From the NCBI GenBank assembly GCA_020401865.1, contig JADCAS010000005.1, positions 62,001-126,000 of the forward strand: DNA of 64,000 bases. The letters run 5' to 3'. This document shows, in pieces, positions 8,431 to 17,793 of the stretch. Both the position numbers and the translations under genes were made by a program. A model generated the notes under the pieces. It was given only the letters and a program-made list of their open reading frames with translations. It made no database searches and had not been told where the DNA came from. The first letter of the stretch is position 1. Every line of letters starts with the position of its first letter. Source of the DNA: Phenylobacterium sp. GTDB taxonomy: Bacteria > Pseudomonadota > Alphaproteobacteria > Caulobacterales > Caulobacteraceae.

Positions 8431-10317
8431 TCAAGCCTTCAGGGCTTCGAACGCCTCCACCGCCTCCAGCCAGGCCTGTTCGGCAGCGTCCAGGCTCGCC
8501 TGAGCTTCGGTCCGGCCCCGGCCCAGCTCGGCGGCGCGGCGGGGATCGCCTGAGAAGGTCGCCGGGTCCGCCAGGGCGGCGTCGATCTCTGCAAGGCGAG
8601 CGGTGGCGCGCTCCATGGCCGCCTCCGCAGCCTCGACCTTACGACGGGCGTTGCCGGTGGGTGGACGGCTTCGGGGTGCAGGCTCGGGCGGCGGCGGCGC
8701 AGGGGAGGGTTCCTGTGCAGCTGGGCGGGAGTCCGCCTCCCGGGCCGCCTGCCGGGCCCGCTCGACGACCCGTCGGGCATAGGCCTCCACGTCGCCGTCG
8801 AAGGGACGGACCGAACCGTCCTCGGCCAGCCAGAGCCGGTCTGCCACCAGTTCCATCAGCGAGCGGTCGTGGGTGATCAGGATCACCGCCCCCTCATAGT
8901 CGTTCAGGGCGTCCAGCAGCGCCCGGCGGCTGTCGATGTCGAGGTGATTGGTCGGCTCGTCGAGGATCAGGAGGTGAGGGGCCTCCATCGCCACCAGGTT
9001 CAGAAGGAGACGCGCGCGCTCGCCGCCGGAGAGGTTGGCCGCCGTCGTCTCGACCTTGTCGACACCCAGTCCCCACTGGGCCAGGCGGCTGCGGCGGGAG
9101 GCCTCGGACGCCTCCGGCAACCGGCGGCGCAGGATGTCCAGGGGCGTCTCAGTCGGGTCCAGGGCCTCGATCTGGTGCTGGTGGAACCAGCCGACCTTGA
9201 GCCGCCGGTCGCGCCAGACCTCTCCGCCCTCGGCCGCCAGGTCACCGGCCACCAGCCGGGCAAAGGTCGACTTGCCGGCGCCGTTCACCCCGAGGAGGCC
9301 GATCCGGTCGTCGAGGTCGAGGCGCAGATTGAGTCCCTTCAGGACCGGTTTGCCCGGCTCATATCCCACGGCGGCCTGCTCCAGCCTCAGGAGGGGCGGG
9401 GCGAGGGGCTTTTCGGGCGACGGCAGGAGGAAGGGAGAGGTGTGCTCCCGGGCCGCCGCGGAAACCGGCGGCAGGCGGGCGATCATCTTCAGGCGCGACT
9501 GGGCCTGCACCGCCTTGCTGGCCTTGGCCCGGAAGCGGTCGACGAAGGACTGCAGGTGGGCCCTCTGGGCCTCGACCTTCTGGCGCATGGCGTCCTCGAC
9601 CCGGGCGCGTTCCTCCCGCTGGCGCTCGAAGTCGTCATAGCCGCCGGGATAGAGGTCCAGGCGGGCGTCATGCATGTGCAGGATGTGGTCCACAGAGCGG
9701 TTCAGGATGTCCCGGTCGTGGCTGATGATCAGGGCCGTGTGCGGGTACTTCCGTAGCCGGGCCTCGAGCCACATGGCGCCCTCGAGGTCCAGGTAGTTGG
9801 TCGGCTCGTCCAGCAGGAGGATGTCCGGTTCGGCGAAGAGGGCCGCCGCCAGGGCCACCCGCATCCGCCAGCCCCCGGAGAACTCCGCCATGGGCCGTTG
9901 CAGGTCCGAAGGGGCGAAGCCGAGGCCCGAAAGGATTTCAGCCGCCCGAGAGGGCGCGCGGTCGGCGCCGATCTCGGCCAGGCGCCCGTAGATGTCGCCG
10001 ATCTCCTCTGGCGGCGCGGTCTCCAGCCGCGCCAGGAGGCTCGCCCGCTCCTCGTCCGCCGCCAGGATGGTGTCGATCAGCGAGACGGGTGTGGCGGGGT
10101 GTTCCTGGTCGACCGCAGCCAGACGCGCGCCCCGGGGCAGGCTGATCTCGCCGTCACCGGCCCGGGCCTGGTCGCGGATCAGCCCGAACAGGGTGGACTT
10201 GCCGACGCCGTTCCGTCCGACAAGCCCGACCTTGGCGCCCGGGGGTATGCTGACGCTGGCCCGATCGAGGAATCGACGGCCCCAGGCGTCGTGGGTGAGG
10301 TCGCGGATCTGAAGCAT
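8431..10317 (-). CDS. ABC-F family ATPase (Uup/YheS-like)
   Basis: Soluble ABC protein without membrane segments; ABC-F proteins act on the ribosome (translation rescue) rather than in transport. It has 628 residues and two nucleotide-binding domains. The first has Walker A GRNGVGKST (about 35), signature EFSGGWRMRVALA and Walker B ILLLDEPTNYLD. The second has GVNGAGKST (about 345), NLSGGERARLLLNLV and LLILDEPTNHLD. The interdomain linker (RQREERARVEDAMRQKVEAQ) is charged and helical. After a Pro-rich hinge (about 545-560) there is a C-terminal coiled coil, as in YheS and Uup. Which of the two subfamilies it belongs to cannot be settled by eye. Confidence 0.9.
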   Translation of the reverse strand: MLQIRDLTHDAWGRRFLDRASVSIPPGAKVGLVGRNGVGKSTLFGLIRDQARAGDGEISLPRGARLAAVDQEHPATPVSLIDTILAADEERASLLARLETAPPEEIGDIYGRLAEIGADRAPSRAAEILSGLGFAPSDLQRPMAEFSGGWRMRVALAAALFAEPDILLLDEPTNYLDLEGAMWLEARLRKYPHTALIISHDRDILNRSVDHILHMHDARLDLYPGGYDDFERQREERARVEDAMRQKVEAQRAHLQSFVDRFRAKASKAVQAQSRLKMIARLPPVSAAAREHTSPFLLPSPEKPLAPPLLRLEQAAVGYEPGKPVLKGLNLRLDLDDRIGLLGVNGAGKSTFARLVAGDLAAEGGEVWRDRRLKVGWFHQHQIEALDPTETPLDILRRRLPEASEASRRSRLAQWGLGVDKVETTAANLSGGERARLLLNLVAMEAPHLLILDEPTNHLDIDSRRALLDALNDYEGAVILITHDRSLMELVADRLWLAEDGSVRPFDGDVEAYARRVVERARQAAREADSRPAAQEPSPAPPPPEPAPRSRPPTGNARRKVEAAEAAMERATARLAEIDAALADPATFSGDPRRAAELGRGRTEAQASLDAAEQAWLEAVEAFEALKA

Positions 10318-10460
10318 GACGGCAGGCTCTCTATCAGAGCCGGTCGGCCGCGTCGCCCGGTCCTTCCCGAGCGGTGTTGGCGAGCGGCGAGGCTGCGGCT
10401 ATAAGCCCGCACCCCAAAGGCCCGGACGGGCTGCACGCATCAGACTGGACACAGGCTCCC

Positions 10461-10880
10461 ATGACCCAACGCACCTTCTCGATCATCAAGCCGGACGCCA
10501 CCAAGCGGAACCTGACCGGCAAGATCAACGCCGTGATCGAGGGCGCTGGCCTGCGCATCATCGCCCAGCGCCGCATCCACATGACCGAAGGCCAGGCCAA
10601 GCGGTTCTATGAGGTCCACAAGGAGCGTCCCTTCTACGGCGAACTTGTCGCCACGATGACGTCTGCGCCCGTCGTGGTGCAGGTCCTGGAGGGCGAGAAC
10701 GCCGTGGCCCGCTATCGCGAAGTCATGGGCGCCACCAACCCTGACCAGGCCGCAGAGGGCACCATCCGCAAGCTCTTCGCCCTGAACGTCGGCGAGAACT
10801 CGGTCCATGGGTCTGACAGCCTCGAGAACGCTGCGATCGAGATCGCCCAGTTCTTCAGCGAGGCCGATATCGTCGGCTGA
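10461..10880 (+). CDS. ndk: Nucleoside diphosphate kinase
   Basis: Transfers the gamma-phosphate between nucleoside triphosphates and diphosphates through a phosphohistidine. It has 139 residues from ATG at 10461 ([17 protein letters not shown]). The active-site stretch is [20 protein letters not shown], with His in the usual position. Length and spacing are normal. The frame is open upstream to 10374, but that part is not NDK-like. It stands alone, with its own hairpin terminator 18 bp after the stop. Confidence 0.97.
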   Translation: MTQRTFSIIKPDATKRNLTGKINAVIEGAGLRIIAQRRIHMTEGQAKRFYEVHKERPFYGELVATMTSAPVVVQVLEGENAVARYREVMGATNPDQAAEGTIRKLFALNVGENSVHGSDSLENAAIEIAQFFSEADIVG

Positions 10881-10898
10881 CGATGGTGCACGAAGGCG

Positions 10899-10919
10899 GG
10901 GGCGGTTCGCCGCCCCTTT
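10899..10919 (+). terminator. Hairpin terminator after ndk
   Basis: Perfect 7-bp GC stem (GGGGCGG / CCGCCCC) closed by a UUCG tetraloop, followed by three T. The T-tract is short but the stem is very stable. It lies between ndk and the next plus-strand operon. Confidence 0.7.
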
Positions 10920-10973
10920 GCCTGACCTTCCGGGTGCGCTAGCACGGCGACGGTCATCCTTGGGGGACGCGCC

Positions 10974-12131
10974 GTGCCGAACGCCGAGACCTTTCCTGAA
11001 ATCCGCGAGGCGGTCCGTCGCCTCTGCGCCGGCTTTCCCGGCGAATACTGGCGCGAAAAGGACCGTGATCGCGCCTATCCGGGCGAGTTCGTCCGGGCGC
11101 TGACTGAGTCCGGCTTCCTGTCGGTCCTGATTCCCGAGGCCTACGGGGGGTCGGGGCTCGGCCTCGGGGCGGCCATCGCTGTCCTGGAGGAGGTACATCG
11201 CTCGGGCTGCAACGGCGGCGCCAGCCATGCCCAGATGTACACCATGGGCACCCTGCTGAAGCACGGCAGCGAGGCCCAGAAGCGGGCCTACCTGCCCGCC
11301 ATCGCCTCCGGCGAGCTCCGGCTCCAGGCCTTTGGGGTCACCGAGCCGGGGGCGGGGACGGACACCACCCGCATCACCACCTTCGCCCGGCGCGACGGCG
11401 ACGACTACATCGTGCGCGGGCAGAAGATCTGGATCAGCCGGGCGGAGCATTCCGACCTCATGGTCCTCTTGTGCCGAACGACAACGCGCGAGGACGCGGC
11501 CCGTCCCAGCGACGGCATGAGCGTCCTCCTCGTGGACATGCGGCAGGCGGTGGGCAATGGCCTGACCATCCGGCCGATCCGCACCATGCTGAACCATGCG
11601 TCGACCGAGCTCTTCTTCGATGACCTGCGGGTTCCGGTCGAGAGTCTGATCGGCGAGGAGGGGCAGGGGTTCCGGTACATCCTCGACGGCATGAACGCCG
11701 AGCGGATCCTGATCGCTGCGGAATGCATCGGCGACGCCAAGTTCTTCATCGACCGGGCCAGCGCCTACGCCCGCGAGCGGGAGGTCTTCGGCCGTCCCAT
11801 CGGCCAGAATCAGGGTGTCCAGTTCCCCATTGCCCGGGCCCACGTCCAGACCAGCGCCGCCGACCTGATGGTGCGCCACGCCGCTGACCTTTTTGATGAC
11901 GGACAGCCCTGCGGGACCGAGGCCAATATGGCCAAGATGCTGGCCTCCGAGGCCTCCTGGTTCGCCGCCGATACCTGCCTGCAGGTGCACGGCGGCTTCG
12001 GCTTCGCCGAGGAGTACGACATCGAGCGAAAGTTCCGGGAGACCCGCCTCTACCAGGTGGCCCCGATCTCGACCAACCTGATCCTCAGCCATGTGGGCAA
12101 CCACGTGCTGGGCCTGCCCAAGAGCTTCTGA
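10974..12131 (+). CDS. Acyl-CoA dehydrogenase family protein
   Basis: FAD-dependent alpha,beta-dehydrogenation of an acyl-CoA thioester. It has 385 residues from GTG at 10974, preceded by GGGGGA. Family features in order: N-terminal helical domain with LIPEAYGGSGLGLGAAIAVL, the FAD/substrate loop QAFGVTEPGAGTDTTRITT (about 110-130), KIWISRAEHSDLMVLLCR, and a C-terminal helical domain with VHGGFGFAEEYDIERKFRE. Substrate cannot be read from sequence. It forms an operon with a class III CoA-transferase (stop/start overlap) and an enoyl-CoA hydratase, so it probably works on a CoA ester made by the transferase. Confidence 0.9.
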   Translation: MPNAETFPEIREAVRRLCAGFPGEYWREKDRDRAYPGEFVRALTESGFLSVLIPEAYGGSGLGLGAAIAVLEEVHRSGCNGGASHAQMYTMGTLLKHGSEAQKRAYLPAIASGELRLQAFGVTEPGAGTDTTRITTFARRDGDDYIVRGQKIWISRAEHSDLMVLLCRTTTREDAARPSDGMSVLLVDMRQAVGNGLTIRPIRTMLNHASTELFFDDLRVPVESLIGEEGQGFRYILDGMNAERILIAAECIGDAKFFIDRASAYAREREVFGRPIGQNQGVQFPIARAHVQTSAADLMVRHAADLFDDGQPCGTEANMAKMLASEASWFAADTCLQVHGGFGFAEEYDIERKFRETRLYQVAPISTNLILSHVGNHVLGLPKSF

Positions 12132-13354
12132 TGTACGATCTCCTGAAGGGACTGCGCGTCGTCGAGGGCTCGGCCTTCGTCGCCGGACCGACCTGCGGCC
12201 TCTACCTCGCCCAGCTGGGCGCCGAGGTGATCCGCTTCGACAACATCGGCGGCGGACCGGACTTCAACCGCTGGCCCCTGAGCCGCAAGGGCGACAGCTT
12301 CTATTGGGAAGGGCTCAACAAGTCGAAAAAGTCTATCGCCATCGACCTGTCCCGACCCGAGGGCCGCAGGCTGGCGCAGGAGCTGGCGACAGCGCCGGGC
12401 GAAAACGCCGGGGCCTTCGTCACCAACTTCCCCGTCGAGGGCTTCCTGTCCTACGAGGCCCTCTCGGCCCTGCGGCCGGACCTGGTCTGCGTGCGGGTCA
12501 TGGGCTGGGCCGATGGCCGCCCGGGGGTCGACTACACCATCAACGCCGCCGTCGGCGTTCCGCTCTTTACCGGACATGCGGACGATCCCCGCCCCGTGAA
12601 CCACATCCTGCCGGCCTGGGACCTCCTGACCGGCGGCTACGCCGCCTTCTCCCTCGTCTCGGCCCTGATGGCGCGCAGCCGGGACGGGAAGGGGCGCGAG
12701 GTGCGCCTGCCGCTGTCCGACATCGCCGCGGCCAGCCTGGCCAACCTCGGCATGCTGGCCGAGGCGACCCTGGGGGAGGGCGACCGGCCCAGGGTCGGCA
12801 ACGACATCTTCGGCGCCTTCGGGCGCGACTTCACCACCGCCGACGGCGTCCGGATCATGCTGGTGGCGATTACGCCGCGCCAGTGGTCGGGGATCCAGCC
12901 CCTGCTGGGCATTGTCGAGGCGGTGCAGGCCCTGGAGGCCGAGTTGGGGGTCGACTTCGCCCGCGACGAGGGCCTGCGCTTCACCCACCGCGATCGCTTG
13001 GTCCCGATCTTCGACGCCGCCATGGCGCGCCGGAAACTGGCGGACCTGGTTCCGGCCTTCGAGCAGCTGGGCGTCTGCTGGGGGCCGTACCAGACCCTGT
13101 CACAGGCGGCGAACGACCCGCGCCTCTTCGCCGGCAACCCCGTCTTCTCGACCCTGACCCATCCGTCGGGCGAGACCTATCCCGCCGCCGGCTTCGCCGG
13201 GACCGTGCCGCAGGATGCGCGCCAGCCCGCCCGTCCTGCCGCCCGCCTGGGCCAGCACACCGATGAGGTGCTTTCCACAGTCCTCGGCCTGTCCTCGGCG
13301 CAGATCGGCAAGCTTCATGATGACGGCGTTGTCGCCGGACCGGAGGGCAGATGA
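12131..13354 (+). CDS. Class III CoA-transferase (CaiB/BaiF family)
   Basis: Moves CoA between carboxylic acids. It has 407 residues. The N-terminal motif is LKGLRVVEGSAFVAGPTCGL, followed by LYLAQLGAEVIRFDNIGGG and NKSKKSIAIDLSRPEGRR. The expected nucleophilic Asp is present in RPGVDYTINAAVG (about residue 137). The C-terminal part includes VRIMLVAITPRQW. The ATG overlaps the stop of the acyl-CoA dehydrogenase by one base, and its own stop overlaps the hydratase start (ATGA), so the three genes are co-translated. The acid substrate is unknown; succinyl-CoA-type donors are common in the family. Confidence 0.88.
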   Translation: MYDLLKGLRVVEGSAFVAGPTCGLYLAQLGAEVIRFDNIGGGPDFNRWPLSRKGDSFYWEGLNKSKKSIAIDLSRPEGRRLAQELATAPGENAGAFVTNFPVEGFLSYEALSALRPDLVCVRVMGWADGRPGVDYTINAAVGVPLFTGHADDPRPVNHILPAWDLLTGGYAAFSLVSALMARSRDGKGREVRLPLSDIAAASLANLGMLAEATLGEGDRPRVGNDIFGAFGRDFTTADGVRIMLVAITPRQWSGIQPLLGIVEAVQALEAELGVDFARDEGLRFTHRDRLVPIFDAAMARRKLADLVPAFEQLGVCWGPYQTLSQAANDPRLFAGNPVFSTLTHPSGETYPAAGFAGTVPQDARQPARPAARLGQHTDEVLSTVLGLSSAQIGKLHDDGVVAGPEGR

Positions 13355-14136
13355 GCGATTACGCGACGATCCGCGTCCAGGACGCCGCGCCGGGCGTGGT
13401 CCTGGTGACCCTGAACCGCCCCGAGGCCGCCAACGCCCTGTCGACCGCGATGGGACGGGAGCTCCTGGACCTCTGGACCCGGCTTGCCGCCGCCGCCTCC
13501 ATCCGCGCCGCCGTGCTCACCGGCGAGGGCCGCTTCTTCTGCGCCGGCGCCGACCTGAAGGAGCGGGACGGCATGACAGACCAGGCCTGGGCCGAGCAGC
13601 ACAAGCTGTTCGAGGACATGATCCGCGCCCAGCTGTCCTGTCCCTTTCCGATCCTGGCGGCGGTGAACGGCGCGGCCATGGGCGGGGGGGCCGAGATGGC
13701 CCTGGCCTGCGACTTCGCCTGGGCGGGCGAGAGCGCCCGTATGGGCCTGCCGGAAGCCGGACTGGGGATCATCCCGGGCCTGGGGGGAACCCAGCTGCTC
13801 ACCCGCGCCGTAGGCGAGCGCCGGGCTTCGGAGATGCTGATGAGCGGACTGCCGGTCGATGCCGCGGAGGCCCTGTCCATCGGCCTGGTCAACGCCGTGC
13901 GGCCGAACGAGACCCTGGTGGCCGACCTGGTGGCGCGCGCCGTCCTGATCGCCTCCAAGGCGCCCCTGTCGATCCGGGCGGTGAAGGCGGTCGTTCGGAC
14001 CGGCGCTGTCCTGCCCCTTGCGGAGGCCATGGATCTGGAGCTGTCGGAGTACAACCGCCTCTTCACCACCGAGGACCGGCGCGAAGGCGTCGCGGCCTTC
14101 AATCAGAAGCGGCCGGCGGTCTTCCGCGGGGTCTGA
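13351..14136 (+). CDS. Enoyl-CoA hydratase/isomerase (methylglutaconyl-CoA-hydratase-like)
   Basis: Crotonase-fold enzyme of 261 residues. It has the oxyanion-hole segment RFFCAGADLKERDGM, the second glycine-rich segment NGAAMGGGAEMALACDF, and PEAGLGIIPGLGGTQLL with the catalytic Glu. The AGADLKER motif resembles methylglutaconyl-CoA hydratases (AUH/LiuC type), but this alone does not fix the substrate. It is last in the dehydrogenase/CoA-transferase operon. Together the set could activate an acid to its CoA ester, desaturate it and hydrate it. Confidence 0.85.
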   Translation: MSDYATIRVQDAAPGVVLVTLNRPEAANALSTAMGRELLDLWTRLAAAASIRAAVLTGEGRFFCAGADLKERDGMTDQAWAEQHKLFEDMIRAQLSCPFPILAAVNGAAMGGGAEMALACDFAWAGESARMGLPEAGLGIIPGLGGTQLLTRAVGERRASEMLMSGLPVDAAEALSIGLVNAVRPNETLVADLVARAVLIASKAPLSIRAVKAVVRTGAVLPLAEAMDLELSEYNRLFTTEDRREGVAAFNQKRPAVFRGV

Positions 14137-14138
14137 GG

Positions 14139-15164
14139 TCAGGCGGCGGCCAGTTCTCCGCAGACGAAGGCGTCCTCGCCGGCCTCGATCAGGCCGGCCA
14201 GCACCTCGCCGGCGTCTACGGGCCGGACCATCAGGATCAGGCCGACGCCGCAGTTGAAGGTCCGGCGCATCTCGGCGTCGGCGACGCCCCCGGCCTCCTG
14301 CAGCCAGACGAAGACCGGCGGCGGGGTCCAGGCGTTCCAGTCGAACCGGGCCTGCAGGCCCTCGGCGATCACCCGAGGCGGGTTTTCGATCAGGCCGCCG
14401 CCGGTGATGTGGGCGCAGGCGCTGATCCGGCCGGCGCGAATCTGCGGCAGGACCTGGCGGACATAGATGCGCGTCGGGCGCATCAGGGCCGATGCCAGAG
14501 TCTCCTCGTCCGAGAAGGGCGAGGCGGCGCTCCAGTCGAGGCCGCTGCGCTCCACGATCCGCCGGATCAGGGAGTAGCCGTTGGAGTGCGGACCCGAGGA
14601 GGCCAGACCGATGATGACGTCGCCGGCCTTCTGGTCGCCCAGCCGGGGCAGGACCGCACCGCGCTCCACCGCGCCGAGGGAAAAGCCCGCCAGGTCGTAG
14701 TCGCCGGCCGCATACATGCCCGGCATCTCCGCCGTCTCGCCCCCTGCGAGGGCGCACCCGGCCTGCCGGCAGCCCTCCGCGATCCCTCCGACGACCCGGG
14801 CCGCAGCCTCCACGTCCAACTTCCCAGTGGCGAAATAGTCCAGGAAGATCAGCGGCTCGGCGCCCTGGGCCAGGAGATCGTTGACGCACATGGCCACCAG
14901 GTCGATACCGACCGTATCGTGCTGGCCGGTCTCGATAGCGATCTTGAGCTTGGTCCCAACGCCGTCGGTGGTGGACACGAGCAGGGGATCGGTGAACCCT
15001 GCGGCCTTGAGGTCGAACAGGGCCCCGAAGCCCCCCAGGGACCCATCGGCGCCCGGCCGGCGCGTCGCCCGGGCGAGGGGTTTGATGCGGTCCACGAGGG
15101 CGGCGCCGGCGTCAATGTCCACGCCCGCCTGGGCGTAGGTAAGACCATTCGGACGCTCGCTCAT
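14139..15164 (-). CDS. purM: Phosphoribosylformylglycinamidine cyclo-ligase
   Basis: AIR synthetase, fifth step of purine synthesis. It has 341 residues from ATG at 15164 ([20 protein letters not shown]). Clear motifs are [69 protein letters not shown] and [13 protein letters not shown]. The frame is open to 16130 but those residues are antisense to rnd. purN, its usual downstream partner, is absent: the next gene is a convergent hydratase 2 bp away. It is divergent from rnd, with 69 bp between the starts. Confidence 0.96.
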   Translation of the reverse strand: MSERPNGLTYAQAGVDIDAGAALVDRIKPLARATRRPGADGSLGGFGALFDLKAAGFTDPLLVSTTDGVGTKLKIAIETGQHDTVGIDLVAMCVNDLLAQGAEPLIFLDYFATGKLDVEAAARVVGGIAEGCRQAGCALAGGETAEMPGMYAAGDYDLAGFSLGAVERGAVLPRLGDQKAGDVIIGLASSGPHSNGYSLIRRIVERSGLDWSAASPFSDEETLASALMRPTRIYVRQVLPQIRAGRISACAHITGGGLIENPPRVIAEGLQARFDWNAWTPPPVFVWLQEAGGVADAEMRRTFNCGVGLILMVRPVDAGEVLAGLIEAGEDAFVCGELAAA

Positions 15165-15233
15165 GTTTGAACCTTTCGATAAAGTCCCCGACGGGCTTGC
15201 AGACTCGGCCCCGCGACGGCGTATAGCTAGCCC

Positions 15234-16412
15234 ATGACCCCCATCACGACCACCGCCGAGCTTGAGACTTTCTGCGCCAAGGTCCGGGGCCAGGCCTTCG
15301 TCGCCGTGGACACCGAGTTCATCCGCGAGACGACCTACTGGCCCCGGCTCTGCCTGATCCAGGCCGCGACACCGGACGCCGAGGCCGTGATTGATCCGTT
15401 GGCGCAAGGACTGGACCTGGAGCCTTTTCTCGGACTTCTGCGAGACGCCTCCATTGTGAAGGTCTTCCACGCCGCCCGTCAGGATGTTGAAATTTTCAAT
15501 ATTCTCAATGCGATGCCGGCGTCTCTCTTCGATACCCAGGTGGCGGCCATGGCGGCGGGCTATGGCGAACAGATCGCCTACGACGCTCTGGTCCGCAACA
15601 TGCTGAAGATCGAACTCGACAAGTCCAGCCGCTTCACGGACTGGGCGCGCCGGCCGCTGACCGACAACCAACTGACCTATGCCCTCGCGGACGTGACCCA
15701 TCTTGCGGCCCTTTACCCGCGCCTTCGCGCCCGGCTGGAAGCGGAGGGCCGTCTCGCCTGGGTGGCGGACGAGATGAAGTCGCTGTGCGATCCGGACCTC
15801 TACGACGTCTCCCCCGCGAACGCCTGGAAACGGCTGAAGCCGCGGAAGCAGACCCCCCGATACCTCAGCGTCTACCGAGCTGTGGCCGAGTGGCGCGAGC
15901 GCACAGCGCAGCTGCGGGACCAGCCCCGGAGCCGGATCCTCAAGGATGACGCCATCGATGAGCTGGCCAGTCAGGCCCCGACCGACGCCGTACAGATGGA
16001 GCGTCTGCGGTCTGTCCCCAAGGGGTTCGCAGGCTCCCGGTTTGGCCCTGAGCTGCTCGAGACGATCCGTGAGGCTCTGCGGGATCCCGAGGCCTCTGCG
16101 CCCGTGATCGAGAGGACCCGGTCGCCCCACAACCCGGCCGCCGGCGCCGTGGTCGAGCTGCTGAAGGTGCTGCTCAAGGCGCGGGCCGAGGATGCGGGCG
16201 TGGCGTCCAAGCTGATCGCTACGGTGTCCGACCTGGAGCAGATCGCCCAGGATGACGCCGCAGACACCCCCGCCCTTTCGGGATGGCGCCGGGAGGCCTT
16301 CGGCGCCGACGCCCTGCGCCTCAAGCGCGGGGAGCTGGCGCTGGTGCTCGATGGCTCGCGCGTACGGGTCGTAGAGGTCCGCAGGGCGCCAAGGCCCGTC
16401 CCCGAGGGATGA
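15234..16412 (+). CDS. rnd: Ribonuclease D
   Basis: 3'-5' exoribonuclease that trims tRNA and other small RNA ends. It has 392 residues. DEDD-type exonuclease motifs: Exo [21 protein letters not shown] (D and E), Exo [16 protein letters not shown], and a third motif within [20 protein letters not shown] domains follow from about residue 210 ([18 protein letters not shown] region, then [17 protein letters not shown]). The stop overlaps the next gene (ATGA). Confidence 0.93.
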   Translation: MTPITTTAELETFCAKVRGQAFVAVDTEFIRETTYWPRLCLIQAATPDAEAVIDPLAQGLDLEPFLGLLRDASIVKVFHAARQDVEIFNILNAMPASLFDTQVAAMAAGYGEQIAYDALVRNMLKIELDKSSRFTDWARRPLTDNQLTYALADVTHLAALYPRLRARLEAEGRLAWVADEMKSLCDPDLYDVSPANAWKRLKPRKQTPRYLSVYRAVAEWRERTAQLRDQPRSRILKDDAIDELASQAPTDAVQMERLRSVPKGFAGSRFGPELLETIREALRDPEASAPVIERTRSPHNPAAGAVVELLKVLLKARAEDAGVASKLIATVSDLEQIAQDDAADTPALSGWRREAFGADALRLKRGELALVLDGSRVRVVEVRRAPRPVPEG

Positions 16413-16792
16413 ACCTCGTCCTCAACATCCTCTGGTTCGTGCTGGGAGGCTTCATCGCCGGCACGCTCTGGATGGTGGCGGGGCTTCTTCTTCTGGTCAC
16501 CGTGGTCGGCGCGCCCTGGGCCTTTGCGGCCTTCAGGATCGGGCGGTTCAGCTATGCGCCCTTCGGCCGTCAGGCGATCCCTCGCATGCGTGATGATCTT
16601 GGGACAGGCTGCCTGGGTCTTGGCCTCAACGTCATCTGGCTGGTGCTCGGCGGATGGTACCTCGCCATCCAGCACATCCTGATCGGGGCCGGGCTCTGCC
16701 TGACCGTGATCGGGATTCCCTTCGGCCTTCAGCACCTGAAGCTGGCCATCATCTCCCTGGCCCCGGTGGGCACGGAGATCGTCCGGACCTGA
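16409..16792 (+). CDS. YccF-like inner-membrane protein
   Basis: It has 127 residues in two similar halves, each with hydrophobic helices. The halves are [20 protein letters not shown] with [20 protein letters not shown], and [20 protein letters not shown] with [20 protein letters not shown]. The repeated N-x-(I/L)W-x-(V/L)LGG and GIP/GAP-F/W segments are typical of the YccF domain (two copies per protein). Function is not established. It overlaps the rnd stop by ATGA and ends 4 bp from a convergent gene. Confidence 0.85.
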   Translation: MNLVLNILWFVLGGFIAGTLWMVAGLLLLVTVVGAPWAFAAFRIGRFSYAPFGRQAIPRMRDDLGTGCLGLGLNVIWLVLGGWYLAIQHILIGAGLCLTVIGIPFGLQHLKLAIISLAPVGTEIVRT

Positions 16793-16796
16793 ACCC

Positions 16797-17786
16797 TCAG
16801 TCGAGGCCGACTTCTGACCGTTCCGCCTCATTCGTCAGGGGCTGTCCGCCGAGGTAGCGCTCCAGGTTGGCGATGAACTGCGCATCGGCCCGGGGCTGGA
16901 CCCCGTCGCCGGAATTGGAGGTATGGGCGCTGACCCGGACCTGGGGGTGAGTCCAGATCCAGTGGTCCTCCGGCAGCGGCTCTGTCTGGAAGACGTCGAG
17001 GACCGCATGGGCGGGCCGCTGGGACTCCAGACCTCGGCGAAGGGCGTCCTCGTCGACCAGTCCGCCCCGGCCGATGTTGAGGAGGAGGGCGCCCGGCTTC
17101 ATGGCCGAGAAGAAGGCGTCGTTGCAGAGATTCCGGGTCTCGTCGGTCAGGGCGCAGGCCAGGACCACGACGTCCGACTCCGGAAGCGCTTCGGCGATCC
17201 GCGCCAGGGGCAGGACGCGATGCGCCAGGCCCGCCTCTGATCCGCGTCGGACCACGGTCAGGTCCACCCCGAAGGCGCGGGCGCGCAGAGCGATCTGCTC
17301 GCCGATGGCGCCGTATCCCACCAGCAGCCAGCGGGTCTGGCTGACCTCCCGGTATGGGGTGCGACCCCACTCCCGGCGCGCCTGCAGGTCACGCTGGGCA
17401 TCGATGGGTACGATCAGCAACAGGGCGTGCGCCAGGACGTACTCGGCGATGACCACGCCCTGGGCCGAGGACTTGGTGATCCGGACACCCTTTTCCATGA
17501 TGCGGCGGAAGATCGGCAGGTCGAGGCCGGCGTTGAATGTCTGCAGCCAGCGCGCGCTGGGGCTGTCGAGAAGAACCCGCATAAGGCTTGGCAGGAGGCC
17601 TGACATGTAGGCTTCCTGGGTGTTCCAGACGATCTCCGGCGCGAGGTCGCCGGCTGGAATGTCGACGCCATCACGGACGTAACGGTTCGCCTCCGGAACC
17701 GTCACGATCTCAAGCCTCTGGGCCAGGTGGGCGATCCGGTCCCGGATCCGGAGATGGGAGGCCTCGGACATGAGGATCTGGATCAC
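16797..17786 (-). CDS. D-2-hydroxyacid dehydrogenase (NAD-binding)
   Basis: Oxidoreductase of the D-isomer-specific 2-hydroxyacid family, 329 residues. The Rossmann motif is LVGYGAIGEQIALRARAFGV (GxGxxG about residue 155). NIGRGGLVDEDAL carries the family Arg, VLDVFQTEPLPEDHWIW the Glu, and HPQVRVSAHTSN the catalytic His. The 17786 start is GTG; an in-frame ATG lies at 17771. Substrate cannot be assigned. The gene lies 7 bp downstream of ppx on the same strand and may be co-transcribed. Confidence 0.88.
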   Translation of the reverse strand: MIQILMSEASHLRIRDRIAHLAQRLEIVTVPEANRYVRDGVDIPAGDLAPEIVWNTQEAYMSGLLPSLMRVLLDSPSARWLQTFNAGLDLPIFRRIMEKGVRITKSSAQGVVIAEYVLAHALLLIVPIDAQRDLQARREWGRTPYREVSQTRWLLVGYGAIGEQIALRARAFGVDLTVVRRGSEAGLAHRVLPLARIAEALPESDVVVLACALTDETRNLCNDAFFSAMKPGALLLNIGRGGLVDEDALRRGLESQRPAHAVLDVFQTEPLPEDHWIWTHPQVRVSAHTSNSGDGVQPRADAQFIANLERYLGGQPLTNEAERSEVGLD

Positions 17787-17793
17787 GCGCAGT

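Noticed and set aside
10440..12104. 554-codon open frame on the minus strand
   Set aside because: It covers ndk and the acyl-CoA dehydrogenase in antisense and has no family features.
14137..15164. purN expected after purM
   Set aside because: There is no room: the convergent hydratase ends 2 bp away. Gene order varies among relatives, so this is not treated as a finding.
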